Source: an uncultured Lachnospiraceae bacterium (GTDB lineage: Bacteria > Bacillota > Clostridia > Lachnospirales > Lachnospiraceae). Taken from it: DNA of 64,000 nucleotides. The notes under the pieces are model-generated. The model had not been told where the DNA came from, made no database searches, and was given only the letters and a program-made list of their open reading frames with translations. The position numbers and the translations under genes were made by a program. The stretch covers positions 131,768-195,767 of the forward strand of contig CAUEYX010000004.1 in NCBI GenBank assembly GCA_959022495.1, read 5' to 3'. Below are positions 18,443-26,999 of the stretch, piece after piece (the stretch's first letter is position 1; every line of letters starts with the position of its first letter).

Positions 18443-18949
18443 ATGCAAAATGAGAGAAAAGGCAGAAAGTGGCTGTGGTTTGGAGCCGCGGCTGTCATAA
18501 TCATAGGAATAGCGGCGGCTGTGTGGCTTTTTTCTGTGTATAGAAAGAACAGAGATGTTCAAACCGCGGAGGGAATCATATTAGATGATGGGGCAGAAAA
18601 CTGGGACGGCGAAATGGAAGATCTGTCTCAGGATCAGCCGGGAATAAAGATCCCGGGTTATGGAGACATCACAGTGATGAGCGGAGAAACCGCGTGGAAA
18701 ATTACGTTAGCCAATCCAAAAGAGAATAACTGCTATTTCCAATATTCCATTACCATCGATGAGAATGAAAATCCGATTTATGAATCCGATTTGATAGAGC
18801 CGGGAAAGGCTGTCAGGGAGTTTGAGGTGAATGAACCGCTGGAAGCCGGGGATTACGAAATTCATCTGAATATTTCAACCTATACGATGGATGATGGGCT
18901 CACTCCGCTGAATGGAGCAGTAGTAAAAGCTGTTTTACATGTAGTCTGA
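18443..18949 (+). CDS. Single-pass membrane protein with extracellular beta domain
   Basis: A 168-residue protein. A basic N-terminus (MQNERKGRK) precedes one membrane helix (about 10-32), then an acidic linker and an exported beta-rich domain. Notable stretches are GIKIPGYGDITVMSG, NPKENNCYFQYSI and DYEIHLNISTY. It sits 48 bp after paralogue A and 26 bp before paralogue B, so the three are almost surely co-transcribed. The domain may hold the two secreted partners at the membrane; that is inference from the gene order. Function unknown. Confidence 0.75.
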   Translation: MQNERKGRKWLWFGAAAVIIIGIAAAVWLFSVYRKNRDVQTAEGIILDDGAENWDGEMEDLSQDQPGIKIPGYGDITVMSGETAWKITLANPKENNCYFQYSITIDENENPIYESDLIEPGKAVREFEVNEPLEAGDYEIHLNISTYTMDDGLTPLNGAVVKAVLHVV

Positions 18950-18975
18950 CAATCGTACGCAGAGGAGGATATGTC

Positions 18976-19524
18976 ATGAGAAAAATCGCATTTGGAACAA
19001 CCGTTTTAGCAGCGGCGGCGATGCTGAGCGTAATGCCCGTATATGCGCAGAACACAACAGCCGGGAAAACGGATCTGACGTTATATGTAGAAAATGACCC
19101 GGAATATACGATTACTGTTCCAGAAACAGTGGAACTCAGCGCAGTAGAAAATACACAGGTGCCGATAACCGCAAGTGATGTAAAGTATATCCCAGAAGGA
19201 GAGAAAATTTCCGTGACGCTTGAAAAAGGAAGTGGAGTATACGGAAGATTATATCTGGAGGGAACCAATGAAGAAACGGGAAAAGATTATCTGCTGACCC
19301 TGAATATTAAGGGAACGGACGGCGAGTTTAAAATGGGAGCTCTTGAGAATCAGATCAAAGGCATGGAGCTTGCTTCTTTCACGGAAGATGGAACCATGAA
19401 TTATGAACTCCGCCCTGTAAATCTTGATTATCCGGATTCAACAAACGCGAACCTTCAGGTGCAGAAAGGGGTACATTATACCGCGTCTATTACATATGGC
19501 ATTAAACTTGTGGATATTCAGTAA
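18976..19524 (+). CDS. Small secreted beta-rich protein, paralogue B
   Basis: A 182-residue protein with a signal peptide (about 1-24, MPVYAQ). The beta-rich domain is paralogous to that of the gene at 17885. Matching landmarks are PEYTITVPETVEL, ITASDVKYIPEGEKISVTL and a terminal YTASITYGIKLVDIQ. AGAGGAGG lies 6-8 nt before the ATG. It is the last gene of the operon and is followed by a strong terminator. Having two diverged copies beside one membrane-anchored protein suggests a heteromeric surface assembly. No enzymatic motif is visible. Confidence 0.8.
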   Translation: MRKIAFGTTVLAAAAMLSVMPVYAQNTTAGKTDLTLYVENDPEYTITVPETVELSAVENTQVPITASDVKYIPEGEKISVTLEKGSGVYGRLYLEGTNEETGKDYLLTLNIKGTDGEFKMGALENQIKGMELASFTEDGTMNYELRPVNLDYPDSTNANLQVQKGVHYTASITYGIKLVDIQ

Positions 19525-19572
19525 TTAATGTGACAATAGGGAACCATACCGGAGCCTGTTCAGCATATTTTC

Positions 19573-19626
19573 AGGACCGCAGTCCATGGATACTTTATTT
19601 TATCTATGGACTGCGGTCCTTTCTTG
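19573..19626 (+). terminator. Strong intrinsic terminator
   Basis: A perfect 15-bp stem: 19573-19587 (AGGACCGCAGTCCAT) pairs with 19606-19620, followed by TTCTTG. It separates the small-protein operon from the STAND gene. The rest of the interval to 19766 holds a possible -10 (TATAAT, 19681-19686) with no good -35. Confidence 0.85.
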
Positions 19627-19766
19627 TGCCGCAGGCCGGAATACAATGCGGTAAGGCTTTCATTATCGCGGGAGTTCCGATATAATAACAACAGAAATAT
19701 TTACGGGATGACCGGGTTGTTTGAGAGCAATTCGGAATGAGATTTTACACATTGGAGGAAATGATG

Positions 19767-22700
19767 ATGATATACCTGCTGCATATTTCGGACCTGCATC
19801 TTGTGGCTGACCCGGAGTGGTACAATATGAAAAACGCCATATTAAACGCTGCAGAGGAGAGAATGAAAGATATTCCCGTCGGACAAAAGCTATTAGTGAT
19901 CACAGGAGACTTCCACAATTTCAGCGCCAATAATTTCGATCATGCCAAAGAGTTCGTGACAAGTCTGGCTGAGAAAATGGGGATTGAAATGGAGAAAGAT
20001 GTATTTGCGGTCCCGGGCAATCATGACGTTTCCAAAACCATACCGGAAGAAATTGACCGAGAAGCACTGCTCCTGGCTATAAAAACGAAGCCGGAGATGC
20101 TTTACAAAAATAACAGGATAAAAACACTTCTCGAGTGTTATGACGGGTATACGGAGTTCGTTAAAGAAATTGGAATATACCCGGAAGAGAGCGGTTTGAA
20201 CCCGGTATCCGTACATGTCCGGACGTGGAGGAATCGGCTGAATCTTCTTCACTTAAATACAACGATCATCGCTGACGGGAGTCAGAAGAACGGGCAGATG
20301 ACGGACGCGCGGACCGCGGCGTCTGAACAGGTTCGAAAGGATCTTGGATATGGAGAACTGCCGCGGATTGCCATCGGGCATAACAGTTTTTACGATCTGG
20401 CAGAGAATCAGAGAAACATTCTTGCCGGCATGTTCCTGCAGGAGAAAGTAAGTGCTTATTTGTGCGGAGACCGTCATCAGAAGAATACGAAAAGAGAGGA
20501 AAAGCATATCATACTGGGCGAAGAGGAAAGCGGGGACTCTGTAACGATCCCCAATGTGGTCTCCTACCGGACTTCAGCGGATGAGAACGATACATATTCC
20601 GATTTTGGCATGATCTGGCATAAGTGGGATGAGGAGACCGGAAAAATTCAGATGGAATACTTCAGATGGAATCCGGAGGACCAGGCAAAGCTGCAGCCGG
20701 ATGGAACAGATTCATACTCCCTGCGTCCCATCTCTGAGAAACCGAAGGCAGATCCCGCGCTGGAAAAGGAAAATAAAACCACAGATGACAGAAATAACTG
20801 CTGGTTTTCTAACGCTGATTTATCCGCAAAAGGAAACGGCGGGGTAAAGCCTGGTTTTGTGCGTAATTTTTTACTGGGTGGACGCTGCCGCTGGGAGCTG
20901 GCTTTCTCTGAAGGCTGGATTGTGGAGAGGAAGATCGTAGAGGGGCTGTATGAGAAGGCGGTAAACGGAGGTGTCTATGTCCTGATCGGTCCTGGGGGAG
21001 AGGGGAAAACAACAGTTTTGATGCAGATGTGCGCGAAGCTGATTCGAAATGGACAGAATGTTTTTTATTATCGTGGGTATGGATTGTCAGCTCTTCCGGA
21101 AAATATCCCGCAGAACGCGGTCTTCGTGATGGATAATCCGCCGGATACCCCAAAGTTCAAGCGCTTTTTAGAGAGTGTGATTGAAGAGGGAGTTACGCTC
21201 ATCATAGGGGAGCGTGAAAATGAGTGGAACCTGCTGAAAAAGACGCTTGGAATCCCGGGCAGGGATATACAGGAGGTCTCAATGGGGCAATTGGACAAGA
21301 AAGAGTCATGGGCATTCGCGGACTGTGTATGTGAGAATCTGCTGCATTCCAGAGAAAGAAAGGAGATCAAGGAGGTTTTTTATACCAATTCTTATGGTTT
21401 CCTTTACGCGGCCATGCTTTTGGCCGTCAAAGATACCAATTCTCTGGAAGATATCGCGCATGAGATCATCATGAATCTATCCCGGAAATCGCGGGAAGGT
21501 CTGATTCTCCTCGGGCATATCGTATTAGCAGAGCGGTACGGGGTTAAATTTACCCGTGAGAATTTCAGGGAGGTATGCGGGAAACTGCAGATAAGCCCCT
21601 GGGATGGAAATAAAGCGCTGGGCCGGGAGGCGGGCTTAAATGGAGAAAACTATCAGACACGGCATGAGGTGATATCCGAATTGTTTTATAAGGAATTGTT
21701 TTCTGACTGTGGGGTACTGTCACAGGAAGAGACAGATCGGATATTGACGCGTCTGCTGGAGCAGAGGTTCCAAAAATATTCCATTGCTTACGGGTACCTT
21801 AAGAATCGAGCGGCGGATGAGATTATGAAACTCTGCGGAGGATTCGCTTTGGCAGGTCTGGAGACGCGGCGGTATTTGATCAGCAGGATGCTGGATGAGA
21901 TAAAGTCTCAGCCACCAACCTATTTTCATGAGATACCTTTGTACATAAAAGATGAGGAGATACAGCTTCTGTTTTTTCGTCAATGTTTCGACCGAGAATG
22001 GATCTCGGATGAATTTTTGAAGTTATGGTGTGATCTGCTGAGTAAGAGGGGCGTGCCGTGGGATGCTGAGGAAGCATATTCACCGGCGTGGATTCTGAGA
22101 AAAGTATGCCTGGAGCAGGGCGGAGACAGCATTGCGTGGCTGATGTGGGCCAAGCAGGAAGAACAGGAAAACGGCGCCGGAGAGTATGGGAGAGAGAATA
22201 CGGCGAGGTGGATCTACCGGGAAGCGTGTTTGAAGCACCGGGCAGACAGCCATACCTGGCTTGCATGGGGGCAGCTGGAAGAACGCCAAAACAACGTAGG
22301 AGGACTGGACTATAAGACAGAGAATACAGCAAGATGGATCTATCAGGAGGCCTGTATGAACCATAGCGGGAATGGAGCAGTATGGAGAGCATGGGGGCAG
22401 TTGGAAGAACACCAAAACAATATAGGCGGGCTGGATTATAAGATAGAGAATACAGCGCGCTGGATCTACCGGGAGGCCTGCTTAAAGCATCAAGCAGACA
22501 GCCATACCTGGCTTGCATGGGGGCAGCTGGAAGAATGCCAAAACAACGTAGGTGGACAGGACTATAAGACAGAGAATACAGCGCGCTGGATCTATTGGGA
22601 AGCCTGCTTAAAGTATCAAGCAGACAGTCATATCTGGCTTGCATGGGGGCAGCTGGAAGAACGCCAAAACAACGTAGGTGGGCTGGATTATAAGACAGAG

Positions 22701-23522
22701 AATACAGCAAGATGGATTTATCGGGAAGCCTGCTTAAAGTATCAAGCAGACAGCCATATCTGGCTTGCATGGGGGCAGCTGGAAGAACGCCAAAACAACG
22801 TAGGTGAGCTGGATTATAAGACAGAGAATACAGCGCGCTGGATCTACCAGGAGGCCTGCCTGAACCATAGTGGCAATGGGGCATTGTGGCTTGCGTGGGG
22901 ACGTTTGGAAGAACGTCAAAACAACGTAGGTGGACAGGACTATAAGACAGAGAATACAGCGCGCTGGATCTACCGGGAAGCCTGTCTGAAACATGGAGGG
23001 GATGGCTCGGTGTGGCTTGCCTGGGCACGGCTGGAGGAGAAAGAAAATAATATAGGCGAATGTTGGAAGGAAAATACAGCCAGGTGGATCTTTCAAAATG
23101 GAATTGAGCGGTTCCCAGATGTGGCGGTGTTGTATTGGCCATATGCTCATTTAGAGCTGATGGCCCGATGTCCGGATCGAGCCAGAAGTATTTTGAGGCA
23201 GGCTGCAAAATATAGTGATTATTCTTTAGGAGATCTTGCCATATTAGAATTTTATTATAATAATATTGATACTGACAGTGAATATAGTATGAATCAATTG
23301 ATGAAGAGAATGGAGAACCAGAAGGAGTTCTCATTTGGTGCCGTACAATCTTTATATTATTGTTCCCGCCTGCTGGGACGAGATGAAGATGTGGAGCGAT
23401 ACTATCAGCTTCTTCAACAGCATCCCCAATATGATCCTGAAAATACCAGCGTAGAGGAAGTTATTGATTTGTGTAGACAGGTTATGGCGGAGAGATATAA
23501 TATTATTGACATATGTTCATAA
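19767..23522 (+). CDS. Calcineurin-like phosphoesterase-STAND NTPase-repeat protein (putative conflict/defence protein)
   Basis: A 1251-residue cytoplasmic protein. Three ATGs lie in a row at 19761-19767; the last is 8 nt after GGAGG and gives MIYLLHISDLHL. The N-terminal metallophosphoesterase keeps its metal ligands: D9 and H11 (DLH), D48 (GDFH), N86-H87-D88 (GNHD), H205 (GHN) and H237 (GDRH). A P-loop NTPase follows: Walker A GPGGEGKT at 408-415, a candidate Walker B VFVMDN near D456, then helical regions. From about residue 790 come nine Trp-rich 40-42-residue repeats (TARWIYREACLK...WLAWGQLEE), HAT/TPR-like, seven of them nearly identical. A helical C-terminus ends the protein. Effector-STAND-repeat order is that of Avs/nSTAND conflict proteins: the repeats sense, the ATPase switches, and the phosphoesterase is the effector. 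The role is inferred. It has its own terminator upstream and is a one-gene unit. Confidence 0.8.
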   Translation: MIYLLHISDLHLVADPEWYNMKNAILNAAEERMKDIPVGQKLLVITGDFHNFSANNFDHAKEFVTSLAEKMGIEMEKDVFAVPGNHDVSKTIPEEIDREALLLAIKTKPEMLYKNNRIKTLLECYDGYTEFVKEIGIYPEESGLNPVSVHVRTWRNRLNLLHLNTTIIADGSQKNGQMTDARTAASEQVRKDLGYGELPRIAIGHNSFYDLAENQRNILAGMFLQEKVSAYLCGDRHQKNTKREEKHIILGEEESGDSVTIPNVVSYRTSADENDTYSDFGMIWHKWDEETGKIQMEYFRWNPEDQAKLQPDGTDSYSLRPISEKPKADPALEKENKTTDDRNNCWFSNADLSAKGNGGVKPGFVRNFLLGGRCRWELAFSEGWIVERKIVEGLYEKAVNGGVYVLIGPGGEGKTTVLMQMCAKLIRNGQNVFYYRGYGLSALPENIPQNAVFVMDNPPDTPKFKRFLESVIEEGVTLIIGERENEWNLLKKTLGIPGRDIQEVSMGQLDKKESWAFADCVCENLLHSRERKEIKEVFYTNSYGFLYAAMLLAVKDTNSLEDIAHEIIMNLSRKSREGLILLGHIVLAERYGVKFTRENFREVCGKLQISPWDGNKALGREAGLNGENYQTRHEVISELFYKELFSDCGVLSQEETDRILTRLLEQRFQKYSIAYGYLKNRAADEIMKLCGGFALAGLETRRYLISRMLDEIKSQPPTYFHEIPLYIKDEEIQLLFFRQCFDREWISDEFLKLWCDLLSKRGVPWDAEEAYSPAWILRKVCLEQGGDSIAWLMWAKQEEQENGAGEYGRENTARWIYREACLKHRADSHTWLAWGQLEERQNNVGGLDYKTENTARWIYQEACMNHSGNGAVWRAWGQLEEHQNNIGGLDYKIENTARWIYREACLKHQADSHTWLAWGQLEECQNNVGGQDYKTENTARWIYWEACLKYQADSHIWLAWGQLEERQNNVGGLDYKTENTARWIYREACLKYQADSHIWLAWGQLEERQNNVGELDYKTENTARWIYQEACLNHSGNGALWLAWGRLEERQNNVGGQDYKTENTARWIYREACLKHGGDGSVWLAWARLEEKENNIGECWKENTARWIFQNGIERFPDVAVLYWPYAHLELMARCPDRARSILRQAAKYSDYSLGDLAILEFYYNNIDTDSEYSMNQLMKRMENQKEFSFGAVQSLYYCSRLLGRDEDVERYYQLLQQHPQYDPENTSVEEVIDLCRQVMAERYNIIDICS
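22200..23075 (+). repeat. 126-bp in-frame tandem repeats in the STAND gene
   Basis: Seven units begin at 22200, 22326, 22452, 22578, 22704, 22830 and 22956. The first six are exactly 126 bp; the seventh is 120 bp and is followed by a degenerate copy at 23076. Each starts with codons for TARWIY. Two subtypes alternate: LKH(R/Q)ADSH in units 1, 3, 4 and 5, and NHSGNGA in units 2 and 6; unit 7 is a third form (LKHGGDGS). Very high base identity points to recent expansion and shuffling. Confidence 0.9.
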
Positions 23523-23533
23523 TTGAGTATACT
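23506..23533 (+). promoter_or_regulatory. Promoter for the DUF134-reductase operon
   Basis: TTGACA (23506-23511), a 16-bp spacer, then TATACT (23528-23533). The -35 overlaps the last codons of the STAND gene. Confidence 0.65.
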
Positions 23534-23601
23534 TATAACCAGGATATACATCCGGGAACGGAATGTTTCACTGCGCGCAGAAAGGGAAAGGAGGTTTTCA
23601 T

Positions 23602-23985
23602 ATGCCAAGGCCACAGAAGCAGCGCTGTATCTGTTCCCTGCCGCGGGCCGAAGGATTTGCCCCGAAGGGGTGTGAGGCGTCCGGCAGCATTAACCTTACA
23701 TATGATGAATACGAAACAATCCGTCTGCTGGACTATATGCAGATGACCCAGGAGCAGTGCGCCCGCAGGATGGGAATCTCCCGCCCTACGGTGACGCGGA
23801 TCTATGATGAAGCGCGCCGGAAGATGGCGGATATGCTTTCCAACGGAAAAGCCCTTACCATCGGCGGCGGGGATGTCTATGTCTGCCCGGCGATGCGCCC
23901 GGAATGTGCCGGCGAGGAGCACTGCTGTCACAAGAACCGGGAATGGGAGAACGGCTGGAGGGCAGCGGACAGTGACCAAGAGTAA
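23602..23985 (+). CDS. DUF134 (UPF0251) family DNA-binding protein
   Basis: A 127-residue protein. ATG 23602 follows AAGGAGG by 7 nt; the start MPRPQKQRCI is typical of DUF134. A helix-turn-helix is visible (MTQEQCARRMGISRPTVTRIYDEARRKMA, about 48-76). Cysteines stand at both ends (CICSLP; CPAMRPEC...CC), so it may bind metal or sense redox state. It lies 22 bp upstream of a multi-domain sulfur/redox reductase and is probably its regulator. Family assignment is firm; the ligand is unknown. Confidence 0.85.
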   Translation: MPRPQKQRCICSLPRAEGFAPKGCEASGSINLTYDEYETIRLLDYMQMTQEQCARRMGISRPTVTRIYDEARRKMADMLSNGKALTIGGGDVYVCPAMRPECAGEEHCCHKNREWENGWRAADSDQE

Positions 23986-24007
23986 AAGAAAGGAAAGATG
24001 CAGGAAG

Positions 24008-26590
24008 ATGAAAGTACTTATTATCGGCGGCGTCGCGGCCGGGACAAAGACGGCGGCAAAATTAAAAAGAGAAGACAGGAGCATCGAGGTGACCCTTGTC
24101 ACAAAAGATCAGGACATCTCCTACGCGGGCTGCGGCCTGCCTTATTATGTGGGAGGATTGATTGAGAGCCGGGACGAACTGATTGTCAATACGCCTCAGA
24201 AATACGCCGGGCTGACCGGGGTGGAGGTGCGTACCGGAAGAGAGGCTGTGGCGCTTGATGCGGGAAAGAAAGAAGTCACACTTCGGGATGTCCAGACCGG
24301 CAATACAGAGGTCTGTCCGTATGACAAGCTGGTGATTGCCACGGGCGCTTCCGCCGCGGAACTGCCGATTGAAGGGAAAGACCTCCCGGGTGTGTTCAAG
24401 ATGCGCACACCGGACGACGCGGAGGCGATCCGCAGTTATGCAGAAACAAACAGTGTAAAGAAAGCGGTTGTAATCGGCGCTGGTTTTATCGGCCTGGAAG
24501 CAGCGGAAAATCTTCATGCAAGGGGCGTCAATGTAACGGTGATTGACTTCGCGTCACAGGTCCTCCCCAATATTCTGGACCCGGAGATGGCGGCTTATGT
24601 GAAGAAACATCTGCTGAACGCGGGAATCCGCGTAATTACAGGGACAAGCGCGGAAAAGATCCTGGGGACAGATCAGGTGACGGGTGTGAAAACATCCGCG
24701 GGAACGCTTCCGTGCGAGATGCTGATTATGGCGGCAGGAATCCGTCCGAATACCGCGTTTCTGGAAAATACAGGGATTGAAATGTTCAAAGGCACAATCC
24801 TTGTGGACGGACAGATGAAGACCAGCCTGGATGACGTGTACGCGGCCGGCGACTGCGTGATGGTGACGAACCGCGTGACCGGGAAACCCCAGTGGTCCCC
24901 CATGGGATCTTCCGCGAATCTGGAAGGGCGGACTCTGGCACAGGTTCTGGCAGGCACCCAGAAAACCTATCCCGGCGTCCTTGGTACAGGGGTAGTAAAG
25001 CTCCCCGGACTCAACGCAGGGCGTACCGGTCTGACAGAAGCGCAGGCGAGGGAAGCAGGGTACGATGTGGAGACCGTCCTTGTCCCCACAGATGACAAGG
25101 CGCATTATTATCCGGACGCGGCCTTCTTTATTACAAAGCTGATCGCGGACCGGGCAACGAGAAAGCTTTTGGGAGTGCAGGTGCTGGGCCCCGGCGCGGT
25201 GGACAAGATGGTAGATATCGCGGTCATGGGAATCAATATGGGGGCTGTACTGGAAGATTTTGAAAATGCGGATTTTGCCTATGCGCCTCCGTTCTCTACG
25301 GCCATTCATCCATTTGTACAGGCGGTGTATGTGATGATGAATAAGCTGGACGGCACCTTTGTCAGCATGACGCCGGCAGAATACGCGGAGGGGAAAGCGG
25401 AAGGATACCGCGTGGTGGACGCGCAGCCTGAACCGGCGATACGCGGGGCATTCTTCGTCAACCTGGCAAAAGTAAACGGTGAGATTGAAGGGCTGGACAA
25501 GAAGGAGAAGATCCTTCTCGTCTGCGCCAAAGGGAAGCGGGCGTATTTTCTTCAGAACAGGATGCGCTATTATGGATATGAGAACACGGTTGTCCTGGAA
25601 GGAGCCACATTCTTTAATGATGTGAAAGTGAAGAATACAGAAGCGGCTGTGTCCAAGGAAGAAGAGACAAGGGTGAAAGCACTGGGCTTTTTGAAAGATA
25701 AGCGGACACCGGATAAATTTAACGGACGTGTGATCACAAGGAACGGGAAGATCACGGCCGAGGAGGCGAGGGTGATCGCCGAGGCCGCAGAGCGTTTCGG
25801 AAGCGGAGAGGTCACCATGACTTCCCGTCTGACCATGGAGATCCAGGGCGTGCCGTTTGATCATATTGAGCCGCTGAGAGAGTATCTGATGCAGGCGGGG
25901 CTTGAGACCGGCGGCACGGGATCAAAAGTGCGTCCGGTAGTATCCTGTAAAGGAACCACATGCCAGTATGGACTGATTGATACGTTCGCGCTGTCCGAGG
26001 AGATTCACGAGAGATTCTACCACGGATACCGGGATGTTAAACTGCCGCACAAGTTTAAGATCGCGGTGGGCGGATGTCCGAATAACTGTGTGAAACCAGA
26101 CTTGAACGATCTTGGCATTATCGGGCAGAGAGTGCCCCAGATCGACCTGGAGAAATGCCGCGGATGCAAGGTATGCCAGATCGAAAATAACTGCCCGGTC
26201 AATGTGGCGAAGATGGTGGACGGTAAGATTACGATTGATGAGGACGCGTGCAATCACTGCGGCCGCTGCGTAGGAAAATGTCCGTTCCATGCGGTTGAGG
26301 ATTCTGCCAGCGGTTACCGTATCTATATCGGCGGGCGCTGGGGCAAGAAGGTGGCCCAGGGCAGATATCTCGGCAAGGTGTTTACGGATAAAGACGAGGT
26401 GCTTTCTGTCGTAGAGAAAGCGATCCTTCTGTTCCGGGAGCAGGGCATTACCGGAGAGCGGTTCGCTGATACTGTGGCAAGGCTCGGGTTCGAGAATGTG
26501 CAGGAACAGCTTCTCGCGGATGATCTCCTGGCGCGCAGGGAAGAAAACTTAAAAGCGCAGAAACATCTGAAGGGCGGAGCCACCTGCTGA
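24008..26590 (+). CDS. CoA-disulfide-reductase / siroheme reductase / ferredoxin fusion
   Basis: An 860-residue redox protein; ATG 24008 follows AGGAAG and begins MKVLIIGGVAAGTK, an FAD-binding GxGxxG-like fold. Residues 1-445 are a CoA-disulfide reductase/NADH oxidase-type flavoprotein with active Cys 42 (YAGCGLPYY) and NAD-binding GAGFIGLEAA. Residues about 450-580 contain a rhodanese-like piece (LLVCAKGKRAY). Residues about 580-710 form a nitrite/sulfite reductase-like unit with the cluster motif CKGTTCQYG...GGCPNNC. Residues about 715-770 carry two ferredoxin motifs (CRGCKVCQIENNCP and CNHCGRCVGKCP). This combination suggests electron transfer from NAD(P)H through FAD and Fe-S centres to a sulfur or nitrogen substrate. 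The actual substrate is not determined. It forms an operon with the DUF134 gene. Confidence 0.85.
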   Translation: MKVLIIGGVAAGTKTAAKLKREDRSIEVTLVTKDQDISYAGCGLPYYVGGLIESRDELIVNTPQKYAGLTGVEVRTGREAVALDAGKKEVTLRDVQTGNTEVCPYDKLVIATGASAAELPIEGKDLPGVFKMRTPDDAEAIRSYAETNSVKKAVVIGAGFIGLEAAENLHARGVNVTVIDFASQVLPNILDPEMAAYVKKHLLNAGIRVITGTSAEKILGTDQVTGVKTSAGTLPCEMLIMAAGIRPNTAFLENTGIEMFKGTILVDGQMKTSLDDVYAAGDCVMVTNRVTGKPQWSPMGSSANLEGRTLAQVLAGTQKTYPGVLGTGVVKLPGLNAGRTGLTEAQAREAGYDVETVLVPTDDKAHYYPDAAFFITKLIADRATRKLLGVQVLGPGAVDKMVDIAVMGINMGAVLEDFENADFAYAPPFSTAIHPFVQAVYVMMNKLDGTFVSMTPAEYAEGKAEGYRVVDAQPEPAIRGAFFVNLAKVNGEIEGLDKKEKILLVCAKGKRAYFLQNRMRYYGYENTVVLEGATFFNDVKVKNTEAAVSKEEETRVKALGFLKDKRTPDKFNGRVITRNGKITAEEARVIAEAAERFGSGEVTMTSRLTMEIQGVPFDHIEPLREYLMQAGLETGGTGSKVRPVVSCKGTTCQYGLIDTFALSEEIHERFYHGYRDVKLPHKFKIAVGGCPNNCVKPDLNDLGIIGQRVPQIDLEKCRGCKVCQIENNCPVNVAKMVDGKITIDEDACNHCGRCVGKCPFHAVEDSASGYRIYIGGRWGKKVAQGRYLGKVFTDKDEVLSVVEKAILLFREQGITGERFADTVARLGFENVQEQLLADDLLARREENLKAQKHLKGGATC

Positions 26591-26999
26591 TCCTTCGGCG
26601 CGGGAGAAAGTAGAATATCTTAATACGATAAAAAGCAGCATGAGCAGGAGCTGTTGCAGAAGCAGATGTATAATCTGCTGAAGCAATGGCTCTGTTTTTA
26701 TATACATGAAAGATGATTATATGCCTGATGACCAGCTCATGCTTTGAAACAGCTGGGGGGGGGAAAATCGTTCCATCCAAGCGGAGAAAAAGTGAATATT
26801 GTTATATAATTATTCCGTGATTGTACTACAAATAGATTACAGTGAGATGTATAATAATTCCAACATCTTTCTTAATAAACGCAAATAATCTAACAATTTG
26901 GTCCGATTGTAGAAACAGTGCGTGCAGCTGTTGTGTTTGCGGCAGGCGGAATCCGCCTGAAAGACGATGGAACAGGTATGTAAAGGAGGGAAACGCGAA
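26591..26999 (+). other. Intergenic region before the GH95 gene
   Basis: 409 bp with no supported gene. It holds a terminator (26645-26699), a run of nine G at 26755-26763 that is prone to sequencing error, a possible -10 TATAAT at 26850-26855, a small hairpin (CAGGCGG 26943-26949 with CCGCCTG 26953-26959) just before the ribosome site, and AAAGGAGGG near 26982-26990. Confidence 0.6.
26645..26699 (+). terminator. Intrinsic terminator after the reductase fusion
   Basis: A long imperfect hairpin with inner stem AGCAGAT/ATCTGCT and outer pairs CAG-GAGC...GCTC-TG, followed by TTTTT at 26695-26699. Confidence 0.6.

Noticed and set aside
17885..19524. WxL-domain surface proteins
   Set aside because: Beta-rich and secreted, but the defining WxL motif is absent.
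22200..23075. Possible CRISPR array
   Set aside because: Repeats are 126 bp, contiguous, in frame and coding; there are no spacers.
21880..23334. Long open frame of 484 codons on the minus strand inside the STAND gene
   Set aside because: It is a mirror of the in-frame repeats on the plus strand; no ribosome site, no domain, and the plus strand has clear motifs.
24554..25864. 436-codon open frame on the minus strand in the reductase gene
   Set aside because: Composition is that of an antisense shadow (His/Arg/Leu-rich, no fold), while the plus strand encodes conserved motifs throughout.
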